From Tundrisphaera sp051175315 (GTDB lineage Bacteria; Planctomycetota; Planctomycetia; Isosphaerales; Isosphaeraceae), in the NCBI RefSeq assembly GCF_051175315.1, contig NZ_CP195100.1, forward strand, positions 6,944,001 to 7,008,000: a stretch of DNA of 64,000 nt. Reading direction: 5' to 3'. Shown here one piece after another: positions 50,696 through 60,100 of this stretch; position 1 is the first letter of the stretch, and every line of letters starts with the position of its first letter. The notes beneath the pieces were generated by a model. It saw only the letters and a list, made by a program, of their open reading frames with translations. It did no database searches and had not been told where the DNA came from. The position numbers and the translations under genes were made by a program.

Positions 50696-52432
50696 TCAGA
50701 TTCGATCTCGTTTCTCGTTGTTGCATTTCCTGCATAGCAGTTGAACATTGCCAAACGTGTTCGCCCCACCCAGCGTATGCGGGATGATGTGATCGAATTC
50801 CAGGTAGCGGTCGTCCTGGTATTGCACGCATCGCCCGCCATCCCGAGCCCAGACCGCACGCTTGACATCGCCCGGGATGTGCCGGCTCTTCTCCGACCCG
50901 GTCCCATTCGATGCGGTGTACTTACCTCTTTTGGCAAGGCCGATCAGGATCGCCTCCAGGTCTTTCGGTCGGGTGACGTAGTAGTCGCCGTTCCCTTGCC
51001 GGGCGTCCGTCTTGATCCTGACGCGGGGGCCGACGCCCTCGATATCCACGACCTTCCAGGGGGCGAACGAGAAGCTGCGGGTCGGCGAGACGAACATGAT
51101 CCGCTTGGTTGTCGCGACCAGTTCCCCTTCGACCTGTTTGGAATCCTTGGCCGTCTGATAGAGGAGGCGGCATGGGGAATCCCAATGGCAGGTCTCTCCT
51201 CCTTTGAAGAGCTTTCGGGATTCGACCAGGGGCAATCGGCCGGAGCGGTATCCGGCCAATCGCTTCGCCTCGGCCAACTGCTCGGCGTACGGGGCGACCG
51301 CCGCCGCGTCCAGGCCGGTCTCTCCTTCGAGCCAGGCGAGCAACTCCTCCTGCTGTGGGGTGATGTCGCCGTCCTGGACAATCTCCGCGAATGCCTCGCG
51401 GTAGAGGTCGATGGCACGGCCCCGGATCATCGCGACGGTGTCGGCGTCGGAAAGCCCCAGCCCGCTCTTGAACCGTTGGACCTCCCGCAGGCCGCGAGGG
51501 TCGGCGGCGCCCGATTCGATGACCTTCCGGATCAGGGCTTCATAAGCCACGGCGGCGAGCGCTCCCGCACTCCGGGCTGCGTCGTTGGTCGTGATCCCTA
51601 GCGTCACCCTCAACGATTCCAGACGGCTCGCCTCCGGCGGGGTGATGACCCCATCGGCCAAGGCCTCCAGGACGGCTCTGCGATACGCATCTCGCCTGGC
51701 GCTTTCCTCGATCCGGGCCGCCCAGGAAGGGGCGACGTGGAACGCCCTGGCCAGGGCATCGAGTTGGCCACGCTCCGCCGCGGTGATGATGCCATCGGCA
51801 CAGACCCTGATGGCGAACTTGGCATATAACTCGTCGGCGACTTCTGCGGTCGCGGAGTCAGGCGCCCCCGAGTGGTCCGCATAGGCTCGGAGATCGAATG
51901 TCCCGGGATTCGCCTTGAAATCCCGGACAACCGCATCGCGGAATGCGTCCCGATCGAACATGGCGGCCAGGTCCGCCTCGACCTCGTCGTCGACATCATC
52001 GGGTTCGGGCAGGAGATTGCGGCGCATCTCCGCAAGGTGGGCGGCCTCTTCCAGCGTGACGACACCGTCGGCCATCGCGACTTGAGCGGCCTCCTCATAG
52101 ACCTCGGCCCCTGCGATCTGCTCGATCGAGGTGGCTTTTCGGCGGTCGAGGCCGAGGACGGCGGCCAGCCCGTCCAACTTCGACCTCTCGGCGTCCGTGA
52201 TCACCCCATCGGCGGCGACCTTGCGGGCGAATCGCAGGTAGAGTTCGGCGATGACCTTGGATGCCCCCTCGTCCGAGACACCCGTCTTCGCCCGGATCTC
52301 GGCCAGGTCGACCCCACCTTTCGGCGGGTTCTTCAGCGTCTGGATCATGACCGAGCGGAATTCGACGACGGGGGCTGGCTCGCGGTCCGGGCCGACGACG
52401 GACTTGGCGATATCGGCAAGACGCTTGAACAT
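50696..52432 (-). CDS. HNH endonuclease with TerB-like acidic-loop repeats
   Basis: 578-aa protein with no signal peptide. Residues about 1-400 contain five helical units each marked by an acidic loop: ADGVITDAERSKLD, ADGVVTLEEAAHL, ADGIITAAERGQLD, ADGVITPPEASRLE and QDGDITPQQEELL, reminiscent of TerB-type tellurite-resistance domains or EF-hand-like loops. A PH/GRAM-like segment follows (TTKRIMFVSPTRSFSFAPW). The last 60 residues are an HNH nuclease: VWARDGGRCVQY, YLEFDHIIPHTLGG, NVQLLCRKCN, with the expected second Cys of the first pair replaced by Tyr. ATG 52432. A nuclease with calcium- or stress-responsive regulatory repeats, possibly defensive; inference only. Confidence 0.78.
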   Translation of the reverse strand: MFKRLADIAKSVVGPDREPAPVVEFRSVMIQTLKNPPKGGVDLAEIRAKTGVSDEGASKVIAELYLRFARKVAADGVITDAERSKLDGLAAVLGLDRRKATSIEQIAGAEVYEEAAQVAMADGVVTLEEAAHLAEMRRNLLPEPDDVDDEVEADLAAMFDRDAFRDAVVRDFKANPGTFDLRAYADHSGAPDSATAEVADELYAKFAIRVCADGIITAAERGQLDALARAFHVAPSWAARIEESARRDAYRRAVLEALADGVITPPEASRLESLRVTLGITTNDAARSAGALAAVAYEALIRKVIESGAADPRGLREVQRFKSGLGLSDADTVAMIRGRAIDLYREAFAEIVQDGDITPQQEELLAWLEGETGLDAAAVAPYAEQLAEAKRLAGYRSGRLPLVESRKLFKGGETCHWDSPCRLLYQTAKDSKQVEGELVATTKRIMFVSPTRSFSFAPWKVVDIEGVGPRVRIKTDARQGNGDYYVTRPKDLEAILIGLAKRGKYTASNGTGSEKSRHIPGDVKRAVWARDGGRCVQYQDDRYLEFDHIIPHTLGGANTFGNVQLLCRKCNNEKRDRI

Positions 52433-52758
52433 GGAGCCATCTCGGGGGGGAGGAAAATCGCACCATCGCTCCATCTATTCAATCATGTCAGGCCCGTCTC
52501 ATCCAGTCTCGCGGGCTGGGGCCCTTCGGTCATTAGCTCATATGATATTTCATTCAGCGCCCAATCCACGGTGCTCTTTAGCTTGCATCCATCGGATCAG
52601 CGATGAATAATGGTGTTCACCCTCAATATTCCCGGCGGAACGGGCGTTCGAGGTCGCCGAGCCCTCGATCGTCCGTCGAAATCGTGCGGATCAAGGTTTC
52701 CCGGGTCTCGATCGCCCGGGATCATGCCCGATCGAGGATGAAGAAGGGATCGCCCACC
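52433..52758. other. divergent intergenic region
   Basis: 326 bases between the divergent HNH and Ig-repeat genes, AT-rich around 52531-52615. GCTCATATGAT at 52536-52546 matches the loop core of the two REP-like hairpins at 54.6 and 55.5 kb, without their stems. Both promoters must be here; no consensus pair is clear. Confidence 0.4.
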
Positions 52759-54528
52759 ATGCGTTACCTCCCGTTCGCACTCGCGTCCCCCGGCCATCCG
52801 CCGCGTCGTCGCGGCCTGAATCCTCGCGCCGAGGGGTTGGAACCGCGCAGGCTCCTCGACGCCTCGTCGCCGCCGGCAACGCTGCAGGCTTCGGCGACCT
52901 TCGCGCAGGATCAGGCCGCCGCCTACAGCCATGGGGATCGGGCGATCGCGCTCGTGGCCTACGCCACGTCGGGGGATCAGATCAGCGACGGCGGGACGAT
53001 GACCTTCCGGATCCTGGACGGGGCGAAAGTCATCGGCGAGCCCGTCTCGTATGACGTGACGAGTTCGGGCGCGGTGGCCGGCTCGACGGGCGACGTGCAG
53101 GTGCTCAACTACGCGATCTACACCGTGCCGGGGGGTACGGCGCCGGGGGTCTATACGATCGAGGCGAGCTACAGCGGCGGCCCGGGCCATACATTCAGCT
53201 ACGTTGTCGACCCATTCCCCCATCCCATCATCACCGGGCCGGGGGAGATCCAGTTTGAATACACCCGGCGTGTGGTCGTCAACGCCGGGACATTCGCCCC
53301 GTCGTCCGACAGTTCGCACACGCTCACGATCGCCCCGGGCCTGGACCTCACCTCGGACGCCGCCTCGGCGCCCCGGGGGCAGCCGATCACCTTCACGGCC
53401 TCGCGACCGGACCGCCTGAGCCACGGCGGGTCCGTCCAGTTCGTGGTGGACGGGGCCAACCGCGGCGAGCCGGTGCCCATGCGGGCCGACGGGACGGCGA
53501 GCTTCACCGATCCGTCCCTGGCCGCCGGCACGCACGCGGTCTGGGCCGTCTACAACGGCGTCGACGGGCTGTTCGCCGAGAGCGAGACGTTCACCCAAAC
53601 CGTCGTCCCGGCCGCGACCACGACGGTCGTCGCCCCCGACTCGTCGGCCTCCGCCTATGGCCAGGCGGCGACGTTCACGGCCGTCGTGTCGGCCGGCACG
53701 CCGGGGGCCGCCACGCCCTCGGGCACGGTGCAGTTCTACGTCGACGGGGTCGCATCCGGCGCGCCCGTGCCGGTCGACGCCGCCGGTCGGGCCTCCTTCG
53801 CGGCGGCGGGCCTCCATGCCGGCTACCACGGCGTCTCGGCCATCTTCGACCCGGCCGACCCGGCGGAACTCTCGGGCAGCCATGACATGGACAGCCCGGC
53901 CGTCCTGCTGGTGACGCCGGCCCCCCTGCTGATCGTCGCGGATGACGCCTCCTCGCCGCTCGGGGCCGCCCCTCCGCCGTTCACCGCCTCCTATTCCGGA
54001 TTCGTCAACGGGGACACCGCGGCGAGCCTGGCGACGGCCCTGGCCCTCGAATCCCTCGCGAGTGCCTCCAGCCCGGCCGGCACCTATCCGATCCTCGCGA
54101 GCGGGGCGTCCTCGCCCGACTATTCCATCACCTTCCGGCCCGGCACGCTGACCATCGTGCCGCCGCCCGCCACCCCGCCCGCGACGCCCATCGGGCCGAT
54201 GCCCGCCACCGCCGTGGCGGACATCCAGGTCGTGAGGAACCGGGGGAAGATCGTGCGGGTCGTCGTCCAGTACTCCGGATCGCCCGAGGCCGTCCCCGCC
54301 GGGAAGGCCGCGATGTACCGGCTGGCCCTCGGCACGGGGCGACGCCATGCCACGGTCTACGCCCGCACCCTGCCCCTGAAGGCGGCCGCGTTCGACCCGG
54401 CGACGGGCCGGGCGACCTTGAGGCTGCGGGCGGGCGTGGCGGCGTCCGCGAAGCTGCGATTGCGGGTCGGCGGCAAAATCCTCGGCGGCGCCGATCAGGT
54501 CTTCGAACTGCCGCCCGGGAGGGCGTGA
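52759..54528 (+). CDS. Ig-like repeat surface protein with LEPRRLL motif
   Basis: 589-aa protein. Near residue 30 it has GLEPRRLLDAS, the third LEP-type planctomycete motif in the window. The body consists of bacterial Ig-like repeats (FTASRPDRLSHGGSVQFVVDG, FTAVVSAGTPGAATPSGTVQF with GAPVPVDAAGRASF), then a MBG-like segment (FTASYSGFVNGDTAASLATAL and YSITFRPGTLTIVPPP) and a C-terminal beta domain (AAFDPATGRATLRLRAGVA). Start ATG 52759 with AGAAGG upstream; ATG 52738 is an alternative. Probably surface-exposed, adhesive or structural. Confidence 0.8.
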   Translation: MRYLPFALASPGHPPRRRGLNPRAEGLEPRRLLDASSPPATLQASATFAQDQAAAYSHGDRAIALVAYATSGDQISDGGTMTFRILDGAKVIGEPVSYDVTSSGAVAGSTGDVQVLNYAIYTVPGGTAPGVYTIEASYSGGPGHTFSYVVDPFPHPIITGPGEIQFEYTRRVVVNAGTFAPSSDSSHTLTIAPGLDLTSDAASAPRGQPITFTASRPDRLSHGGSVQFVVDGANRGEPVPMRADGTASFTDPSLAAGTHAVWAVYNGVDGLFAESETFTQTVVPAATTTVVAPDSSASAYGQAATFTAVVSAGTPGAATPSGTVQFYVDGVASGAPVPVDAAGRASFAAAGLHAGYHGVSAIFDPADPAELSGSHDMDSPAVLLVTPAPLLIVADDASSPLGAAPPPFTASYSGFVNGDTAASLATALALESLASASSPAGTYPILASGASSPDYSITFRPGTLTIVPPPATPPATPIGPMPATAVADIQVVRNRGKIVRVVVQYSGSPEAVPAGKAAMYRLALGTGRRHATVYARTLPLKAAAFDPATGRATLRLRAGVAASAKLRLRVGGKILGGADQVFELPPGRA

Positions 54529-54540
54529 GGATACCGGCTG

Positions 54541-54612
54541 GGCCTTCCACAGGGTATGGACATCAACGACCGCGGCCAGATCGTCGGCTTCGGCACTAAT
54601 CCGGAGGGCAGT
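54541..54612 (+). pseudogene. remnant of a HAF-repeat protein gene
   Basis: A short frame reads GMDINDRGQIVGFGTNPEGS, which matches the consensus of HAF-type extracellular repeats (INDxGQIVGxG). It breaks off exactly where the REP-like hairpin begins (54615). No intact HAF gene is nearby. Probably a decayed 3' fragment; too short to be certain. Confidence 0.4.
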
Positions 54613-54614
54613 TT

Positions 54615-54673
54615 TGTAGGGTGGGCACCGCCCACCGCAGGCTCATATGATGAGGTGGGCGGCGCACCCTACA
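54615..54673. repeat. REP-like hairpin, copy 1
   Basis: Arms TGTAGGGTGGGCACCGCCCACC-like (54615-54636) and GGTGGGCGGCGCACCCTACA (54654-54673) around GCAGGCTCATATGATGA. Shares the core CCGCCCACCG, GCTCATATGATGA, GGTGGGCGG with copy 2 at 55501-55557. It lies in the 309-nt gap after the Ig-repeat gene and directly abuts the HAF remnant. Confidence 0.75.
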
Positions 54674-54837
54674 GGAATCATCACATTAGCATCAAATTAC
54701 ATTCAGGAAACACAGGATTTAGTCTTGGAAGATTCGGAGTTAGATCTTGCTTTGGTTTTCTGAAACCTGGCACAATCGAACGTTACCAAATTCGTAACGA
54801 TGTGAAAATTAGAAACAGATTCTAACGCTGAAGTCTC

Positions 54838-54868
54838 TATAAAAACCCCCGGCCGCAGAAACCGGGGG
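54838..54868 (-). terminator. intrinsic terminator of the minus-strand hypothetical gene
   Basis: On the minus strand, stem CCCCCGG (54868-54862 complement) and CCGGGGG with a loop, followed by TTTTTAT (54845-54838 complement). Seven G-C pairs plus a U-tract make it the best classical terminator in the window; it lies about 34 nt after the stop of the 54902-55291 gene. Confidence 0.75.
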
Positions 54869-54901
54869 CGGTTGCTCGTCATGCTCAGGGGTTGCTTTGC
54901 C

Positions 54902-55291
54902 TCATTGATTGAAGGGAGGCTGACCCGGCGTCTCGAGGTAAATCGGCCTAAAAGTGAAGGACGCTGTATCGGTATTGCCCGTCTGGTCGAAAATACAGGT
55001 GATGAAGTATTCCTCGCCGACATTGGCGGCAACGGTGTCGAAATGGACGATAGTCTCGAACGACTGATCAGTCCCAATCGGACCGGTCATGTCTTTGATC
55101 GACGGGTCATTGGTGCGCTTCAGCTGGAGATACTGATTCTGGGAGTTGCGCACGGTAAAATGGACCGCCTGCGAAGACCCGAAAATAGTTTCAGGCCCTT
55201 GATTCGTGACGGTGACATTCACAGTAATGTGGCCGCGGCCGATACCAGCAGCGGCATAAGCCCGAACATTCTGAGCGATGGACACAGACAT
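54902..55291 (-). CDS. hypothetical protein (129 aa) in an AT-rich island
   Basis: 129-aa protein (MSVSIAQNVRAYAAAGIGRG to PGQPPFNQ), a beta-rich fold suggested by alternating strands such as ITVNVTVTNQGPETIF and SFETIVHFDTVAANVGEEYF. No signal peptide, no known domain. Codon use is less GC-biased than its neighbours, and an intrinsic terminator follows. A TATACT at 55345-55340 (minus strand) is a plausible -10, about 50 nt upstream. REP-like hairpins lie on both sides. Could be acquired DNA; function unknown. Confidence 0.65.
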   Translation of the reverse strand: MSVSIAQNVRAYAAAGIGRGHITVNVTVTNQGPETIFGSSQAVHFTVRNSQNQYLQLKRTNDPSIKDMTGPIGTDQSFETIVHFDTVAANVGEEYFITCIFDQTGNTDTASFTFRPIYLETPGQPPFNQ

Positions 55292-55828
55292 TCTTGCACA
55301 TTCCTTTCTCTGGGGTAAAGCGGGGATCCCGCCGCACATAGTATACGAGGTATCACCTGGGAATGTTAGACATTATCTCGTGATCGAATGTTTTTCTTTA
55401 TATAGCGGACAAGTTGGCCAAAAACAAGCCTACTTGTGATTACCTTGTCCATTTCCCAGATTAATCAGACACCCTACCATCGCCTGATAGACAAGTCTCA
55501 TAAGGTGGGTACCGCCCACCGTAAGCTCATATGATGAGGTGGGCGGTACCCCCTTACAGGTCGCGGAGGTCAGGCTTGGTTTTTGGTTTCGGATTACTTC
55601 CGCCCAACGGAATTGATACGTTCCGGCGACGCAAAGATGACTCCGAATCGTTTGGAAACACCGACCAGGCCCGCCCCCCTAACCCCGGGCGAATCCGTGC
55701 AAACGTGGATCTGTCAAGGGGGGGGGGATTGGCCGCGTTGGGAGGGTTTCACGCGAGGCGTGCTTCGCGAGGGCTGATCGGGTTTCGGGGGGCGGGGTCG
55801 CTACGCATGTTCCCGGGTTGGGGCGGGG
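55292..55828. other. AT-rich intergenic region with REP-like hairpin
   Basis: 537 bases before the glycosidase-like gene. It holds the promoter region of the 54902-55291 gene, REP copy 2 (55501-55557) and a run of ten G near 55719-55728. No gene seen. Confidence 0.45.
55501..55557. repeat. REP-like hairpin, copy 2
   Basis: Perfect 13-bp stem GGTACCGCCCACC (55508-55520) with its reverse complement (55538-55550) around the 17-nt loop GTAAGCTCATATGATGA; outer bases TAAGG and CCTTA add imperfect pairing. Same core as copy 1, 885 bp away. Confidence 0.8.
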
Positions 55829-57061
55829 TCACTTCGCCCGAGGGGTCAGCTTGAGCAGGACCCCCTGGCCCGGGGGGAGGTTGTACCAGGGGTTCGGGAA
55901 CGGCTTCAACTCGCCCGTGACCGGGGAAATGTATTCGATCTTCGCCGGCGGGTCGCGGAAGTCCGGGCGGCACGGGGTCGCGTTCCGGAGGTGCTTGTTC
56001 ACGATCATCATCCAGCGCGATCCGTCCTCGTGGGTGAACTCGCCGATCAGGAACGACTCGCCGGCCAGCAGGCCCTTGAGCAGCGAGTCGTCGCCGATGC
56101 CCCGGTTCTGCTCGGGGACCTCGCCGACGTGGTAGACCGCGTCGGAGCGCAGCTTCAGGAGGGTCGGCCCGAGGTTGCGGACCTGCCGGTTCGTGTTCCG
56201 CATGAAGTCCCAGGTCGGCGTCTTCTCCAGGAACTGGTCGAGCGGGGCGCCTCGCCAGTCGCCCAGGTCGGGCGCCTCCAGGATGGGCAGCTCGCGGCTG
56301 ATGAATTTGTAGTAGCTGATCCCCCGCGCCCCATACGCGAGGGCCCCGTAGACCTGGAGCCGGAGCGAGGCCGGCGTGGGCTCGGCGTAGGTGAGGTGGG
56401 CCACGCTCAGCATGATCGTCTGGAACGGGAGGCCGTGGCGCAGGCCCGCATTGCGGACCTGGGCGATGTTGGCCCAGTATCCGTAGGAGAAGCTCCCGTC
56501 CTGCCCCAGCGGATAGTTGTCGTAAGAAAGGATCGTCGGCCGGCACTGCTTCACGAACAGGTCGAGATATCCGTCGTACCCCTTCCCCATGCCCGGGGGC
56601 AGGTTGATGTAGCCCCACTTCCCGGGGGCCAGTCGCCCGACCTCCGCGACCGCCTTGCCGAGTTCGTCGAACTGGCCGGGGTCGGGCTCGTCCTTGAGGT
56701 GATAGCCCATCACCGCGGGATGGTCGTTCACCCGCTTCACCAGGTCGGGCAGGATGCGGATCGCCCCTTCGCTGCGGAAGGGCTGGTCCCAGCGGGGCGG
56801 CGTCAGGTCGGGGTGGTAGACGATCGCCTTCAGCCCCAGCTGGCCGCAAAGGTCGAGCGCCCGCTCCGGCACGAAGGCCACGGCATTGATCCCGCAATCG
56901 GCCATCGAACGCAGCGTCGGTTCATCGTCGGCGTAGTCCCAGGCGATGATCGGGAACGGGGCCGGGGCCGGGGCCGCCGGGGGGACCGGGCCGCCCGACG
57001 CACGGGAGCCGAAGCCCCCGAGACTCATCGCGATCACCACCGACATCATCGATCGCCGCAT
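55829..57061 (-). CDS. secreted glycoside-hydrolase-like TIM-barrel protein
   Basis: 410-aa exported protein: signal peptide MRRSMMSVVIAMSLGGFGSRASG, then a TIM-barrel-like domain. A candidate catalytic acid lies in VMGYHLKDEPDPGQFDEL (KDEP, similar to the GH-like GDEP signature), with strands IIAWDYADDE, INAVAFVPERA, TILSYDNYP and a C-terminal beta domain (YISPVTGELKPFPNPWYNLPP). ATG 57061 has AAGGAGG eight bases upstream. Substrate unknown; the neighbouring multi-domain dehydrogenase suggests a catabolic locus for polysaccharides or sugar acids. Confidence 0.75.
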   Translation of the reverse strand: MRRSMMSVVIAMSLGGFGSRASGGPVPPAAPAPAPFPIIAWDYADDEPTLRSMADCGINAVAFVPERALDLCGQLGLKAIVYHPDLTPPRWDQPFRSEGAIRILPDLVKRVNDHPAVMGYHLKDEPDPGQFDELGKAVAEVGRLAPGKWGYINLPPGMGKGYDGYLDLFVKQCRPTILSYDNYPLGQDGSFSYGYWANIAQVRNAGLRHGLPFQTIMLSVAHLTYAEPTPASLRLQVYGALAYGARGISYYKFISRELPILEAPDLGDWRGAPLDQFLEKTPTWDFMRNTNRQVRNLGPTLLKLRSDAVYHVGEVPEQNRGIGDDSLLKGLLAGESFLIGEFTHEDGSRWMMIVNKHLRNATPCRPDFRDPPAKIEYISPVTGELKPFPNPWYNLPPGQGVLLKLTPRAK

Positions 57062-57199
57062 GGCGCATCCTCCTTCCCGAACGATGCCTGGATTCGATGG
57101 AGTTTCACGAGCGAATGAAAGGGACATGACGATGGATCGCTTTCTTCCTGAATGCAAGGGCGAGCGGCAACGGCACGTTCCCGGATCCGACCTGGATCA

Positions 57200-60100
57200 T
57201 CACGGGGCCTTGGGCCGGTCGGCGAGGAGGTAGGCGAGCAGGTGCTTGAGGTCGTCGGGCGTCCGGACCAGGCCGGCGGGCATGGGGGAATGGGGGGCGG
57301 CGGAGCGTTCTTCCAGGTCGGCCTTGGGGATCGTCTCGCGGCTGGCGTCGGGCAGCAGGAGTTCCAGGCGGTCGGCGTCCTCGGAGAGGATCAGGCCGGA
57401 GCGGACGCGGCCGTCGGCGGTGGCGATTTGGGTCGCCTTGAAGGGGTCGGCCACCTGGCGGTCGGGGTCCAGGATCGACTCGACCAGGTGGGGCACTGTC
57501 AGGCGGCCCCGGGCGTCGGCCAGGCTGGGGCCCCCGCCGCCCGCCTGCCCGGGGGCGACGGCGTGGCACCGGGCGCAGCCGATCGACTCGAACAGGGCCC
57601 GGCCCCGCGCCGGGTCGCCCCGGCGGGCCGCCTCGGGCCAGTCGACGCGGGCGAAGTCGGAGGCGGCCGCCGCGGCGACGGTCGGGGCGGCGTCGCGACG
57701 CTCGGGCAGCGTGGCCGCGACCTCGGCGGGGGCGCGATAGCGGAGTTCGACCCGGTCGCCGACGCGAACCAGGATGTCGTTGCGGCCGGGCCGGAGGTCC
57801 AGGGAAATCCGGCCGTCGACCGGCGGTTCCAGGGGTCGGTCGTCGTGCCAGGCGGCGACGGGGGCCGGCGATCGGGCCAGGAGGAAGGCTGGGCCTTTGG
57901 CGGGGCTTTCGAGCCGGAACAGGCGGTAGCCGGCGGGGCCGTCGAACCGGCCGCCGTCGCCCGACGCTTCGAGCCAGGGGATCGGGCCGGCCGGCGACGG
58001 TTGGGAAACCGCCGGGTCGATGCCGCCGGGTCCGGCGGGGATGGGCAGGTCGGCCGTCGTGGCCAGGGCCCAGGCGCGGGGGATCGGGCGGTCGGGCGCG
58101 CCGGCCAGGGCGCGGGTGCGCAGGTCGCGCCGTGCCGAGGCAACCCGGGGCTCGATGGCCGGGTCGCGGAGCAGGCCGAGGAAGAAGGCGGACTGGGAGA
58201 CGACCCGGGCGTCGGGGTCGGACAGGGCCGAGGACAGGAGGTCGACCAGGGCGAGCTGGTCGGCGGTCGGGGCGACGGCCTTCCAGCGTTGGGCGGTGGT
58301 GTAGCTGCCGATCGGGCCGAGGTCGCGGAGGTTGACCGCTCCGTGGGGCGCGGCGAACGAGATCACCCCGTGGAAGAACGGGTTGTCGGCCGGGAAGAAC
58401 AGCGGGACCGCCGACGGCGGGCGGTCGTCCGTCGGCACCACCGTCAGCCGGGCCCCGGCCGCCAGGACGCCGGCCAGGCGGGCGGCGGGGGAGGCGTCGG
58501 CCCGCAGGGCGTTCAACTCGTCCAGGTTCGCGCGGAGCGCGAGCAGGCGGGACGCCGCCTGGCGGAGATAGGTGTCGGGCGAGGCCGCCAGCCGGGCCAC
58601 CGGGGGGGTCGGCGGGGGGAGCGTCGACCCGAGGTAGGACCCCAAAGCGGCCAGCGCCACGCGCGGGTCGGCATCGTCCAGGGCCCGGGCGAACGTGTCG
58701 GGCGTGGGGTTGAGCCGGGGGAACTCGGACAGGATGCGGACGGCCTGGAGCCGCAGGGCGGGGTCGGGGTCGGCGGCCCAGGACCGGACGACCCGGCCGG
58801 CGGCGTCGGACCCTCCGGCGGCGGCCAGCCAGGCCAGGTGGACGCGGGCCGGGTCGCCGGGTTGGGCATCGCCGAGACGGCGGGCGGCGTCGTCGAGCAG
58901 CGGCCCGCCCCGGCGGAGGATCTCGCCGTGGGCCCGCCAGCGGCGGGTCGTGGAGGGGGAAGCCAGCTCGTCCCAGAGGCCGGGGTCCGGCAGCGCGGCC
59001 ACGTCGCGGGCGGAAGCGGGGGCCTTCCCGTCGGAGATCACGACGAGGTCGCTGGGGCATTCGGGCGTGACGACGTTGCCGGCCAGGTACAGGCTGGTGA
59101 CATAGACGCGGCCGTCCGGGCCGACCGCCACGCCGACCGGCCGGGCGTCGTCGCGGCCCTGGAGGAACGGCTTTTCAACCGCCGCGAAGCTCGCCCCCCG
59201 GGGCTCCAGGGCGTAGAGGTTGACCGCCATCCGATCCCACCGGCACATCAAGAGGCCGGGGGCGGGCCCGTCGGCGTAGGCGAGGTCGCACGGGACGCCC
59301 CGGCCCAGGGTGGCGATCATCGGCTCCAGGAGGTCGGCGCGGTCGGGGCTCATCGACGCCATCCAGCCCCGGGGCCAGCCGAAGTCGGCCCCCGGCGAGG
59401 CGTGGAGGAGCCGCGCCGGGGCATACAGGTCGGCGCGGCTCTCGTGGTCGTTGTCGTTGGTGAACAGGTTGCCGGCCGGGTCGAACGCCAAACCCACCGG
59501 CCCCCGCAGCCCGCCGGCCACCACCCGCAGGCCGCTGCCGTCGGGCCGGACCCGGAGGACCGCCCCCGAACCCGTGTACGGCACCTCGGTCCCCTCGGGC
59601 TGCGAATGCAAGACCCAGTGGCCCCAGTGGTCGGGGCGGTCGTCGAGGCCGTAGTTGAGCAGCGGGTCGCCGTGGGTCAGGTAGAGGTCCCCGTCCAGCC
59701 CCCAGGCCAGGCAATGGAAGCTGACGTGGTAGTCCAGGGGCAGTCCCCAGACCAGCCGGCGGGGGACCAGCCCCTCGCGGCGGACCCGGCCGCCGGGCAC
59801 CAGGTAGAGGGCGCTCGCCGTGAGGACGTAGAGGTCATCCCCCCGGAACTCCAGGCCGATGATGACCGAGGGGTCGGGGAACCGGAGGATCTCCTGCCGA
59901 GGGCCGTAGCCGCCGGCGCGGTCGGGGTCGAAGGCGTAGACCGAGGCCCGGCCGCCGACGAACACGGAGCCCGCCCCGTCCACCTTCACCGCCATGTAGG
60001 CGTCGCTCGCCGCGCGGTCGATCCGCGCGACCTTGAGCCGGGGGTCGACCGGTTGGAGCGGGTCGCCGGCGGGCGGCTCGACGGAGCCCGCCCTGGTCGG

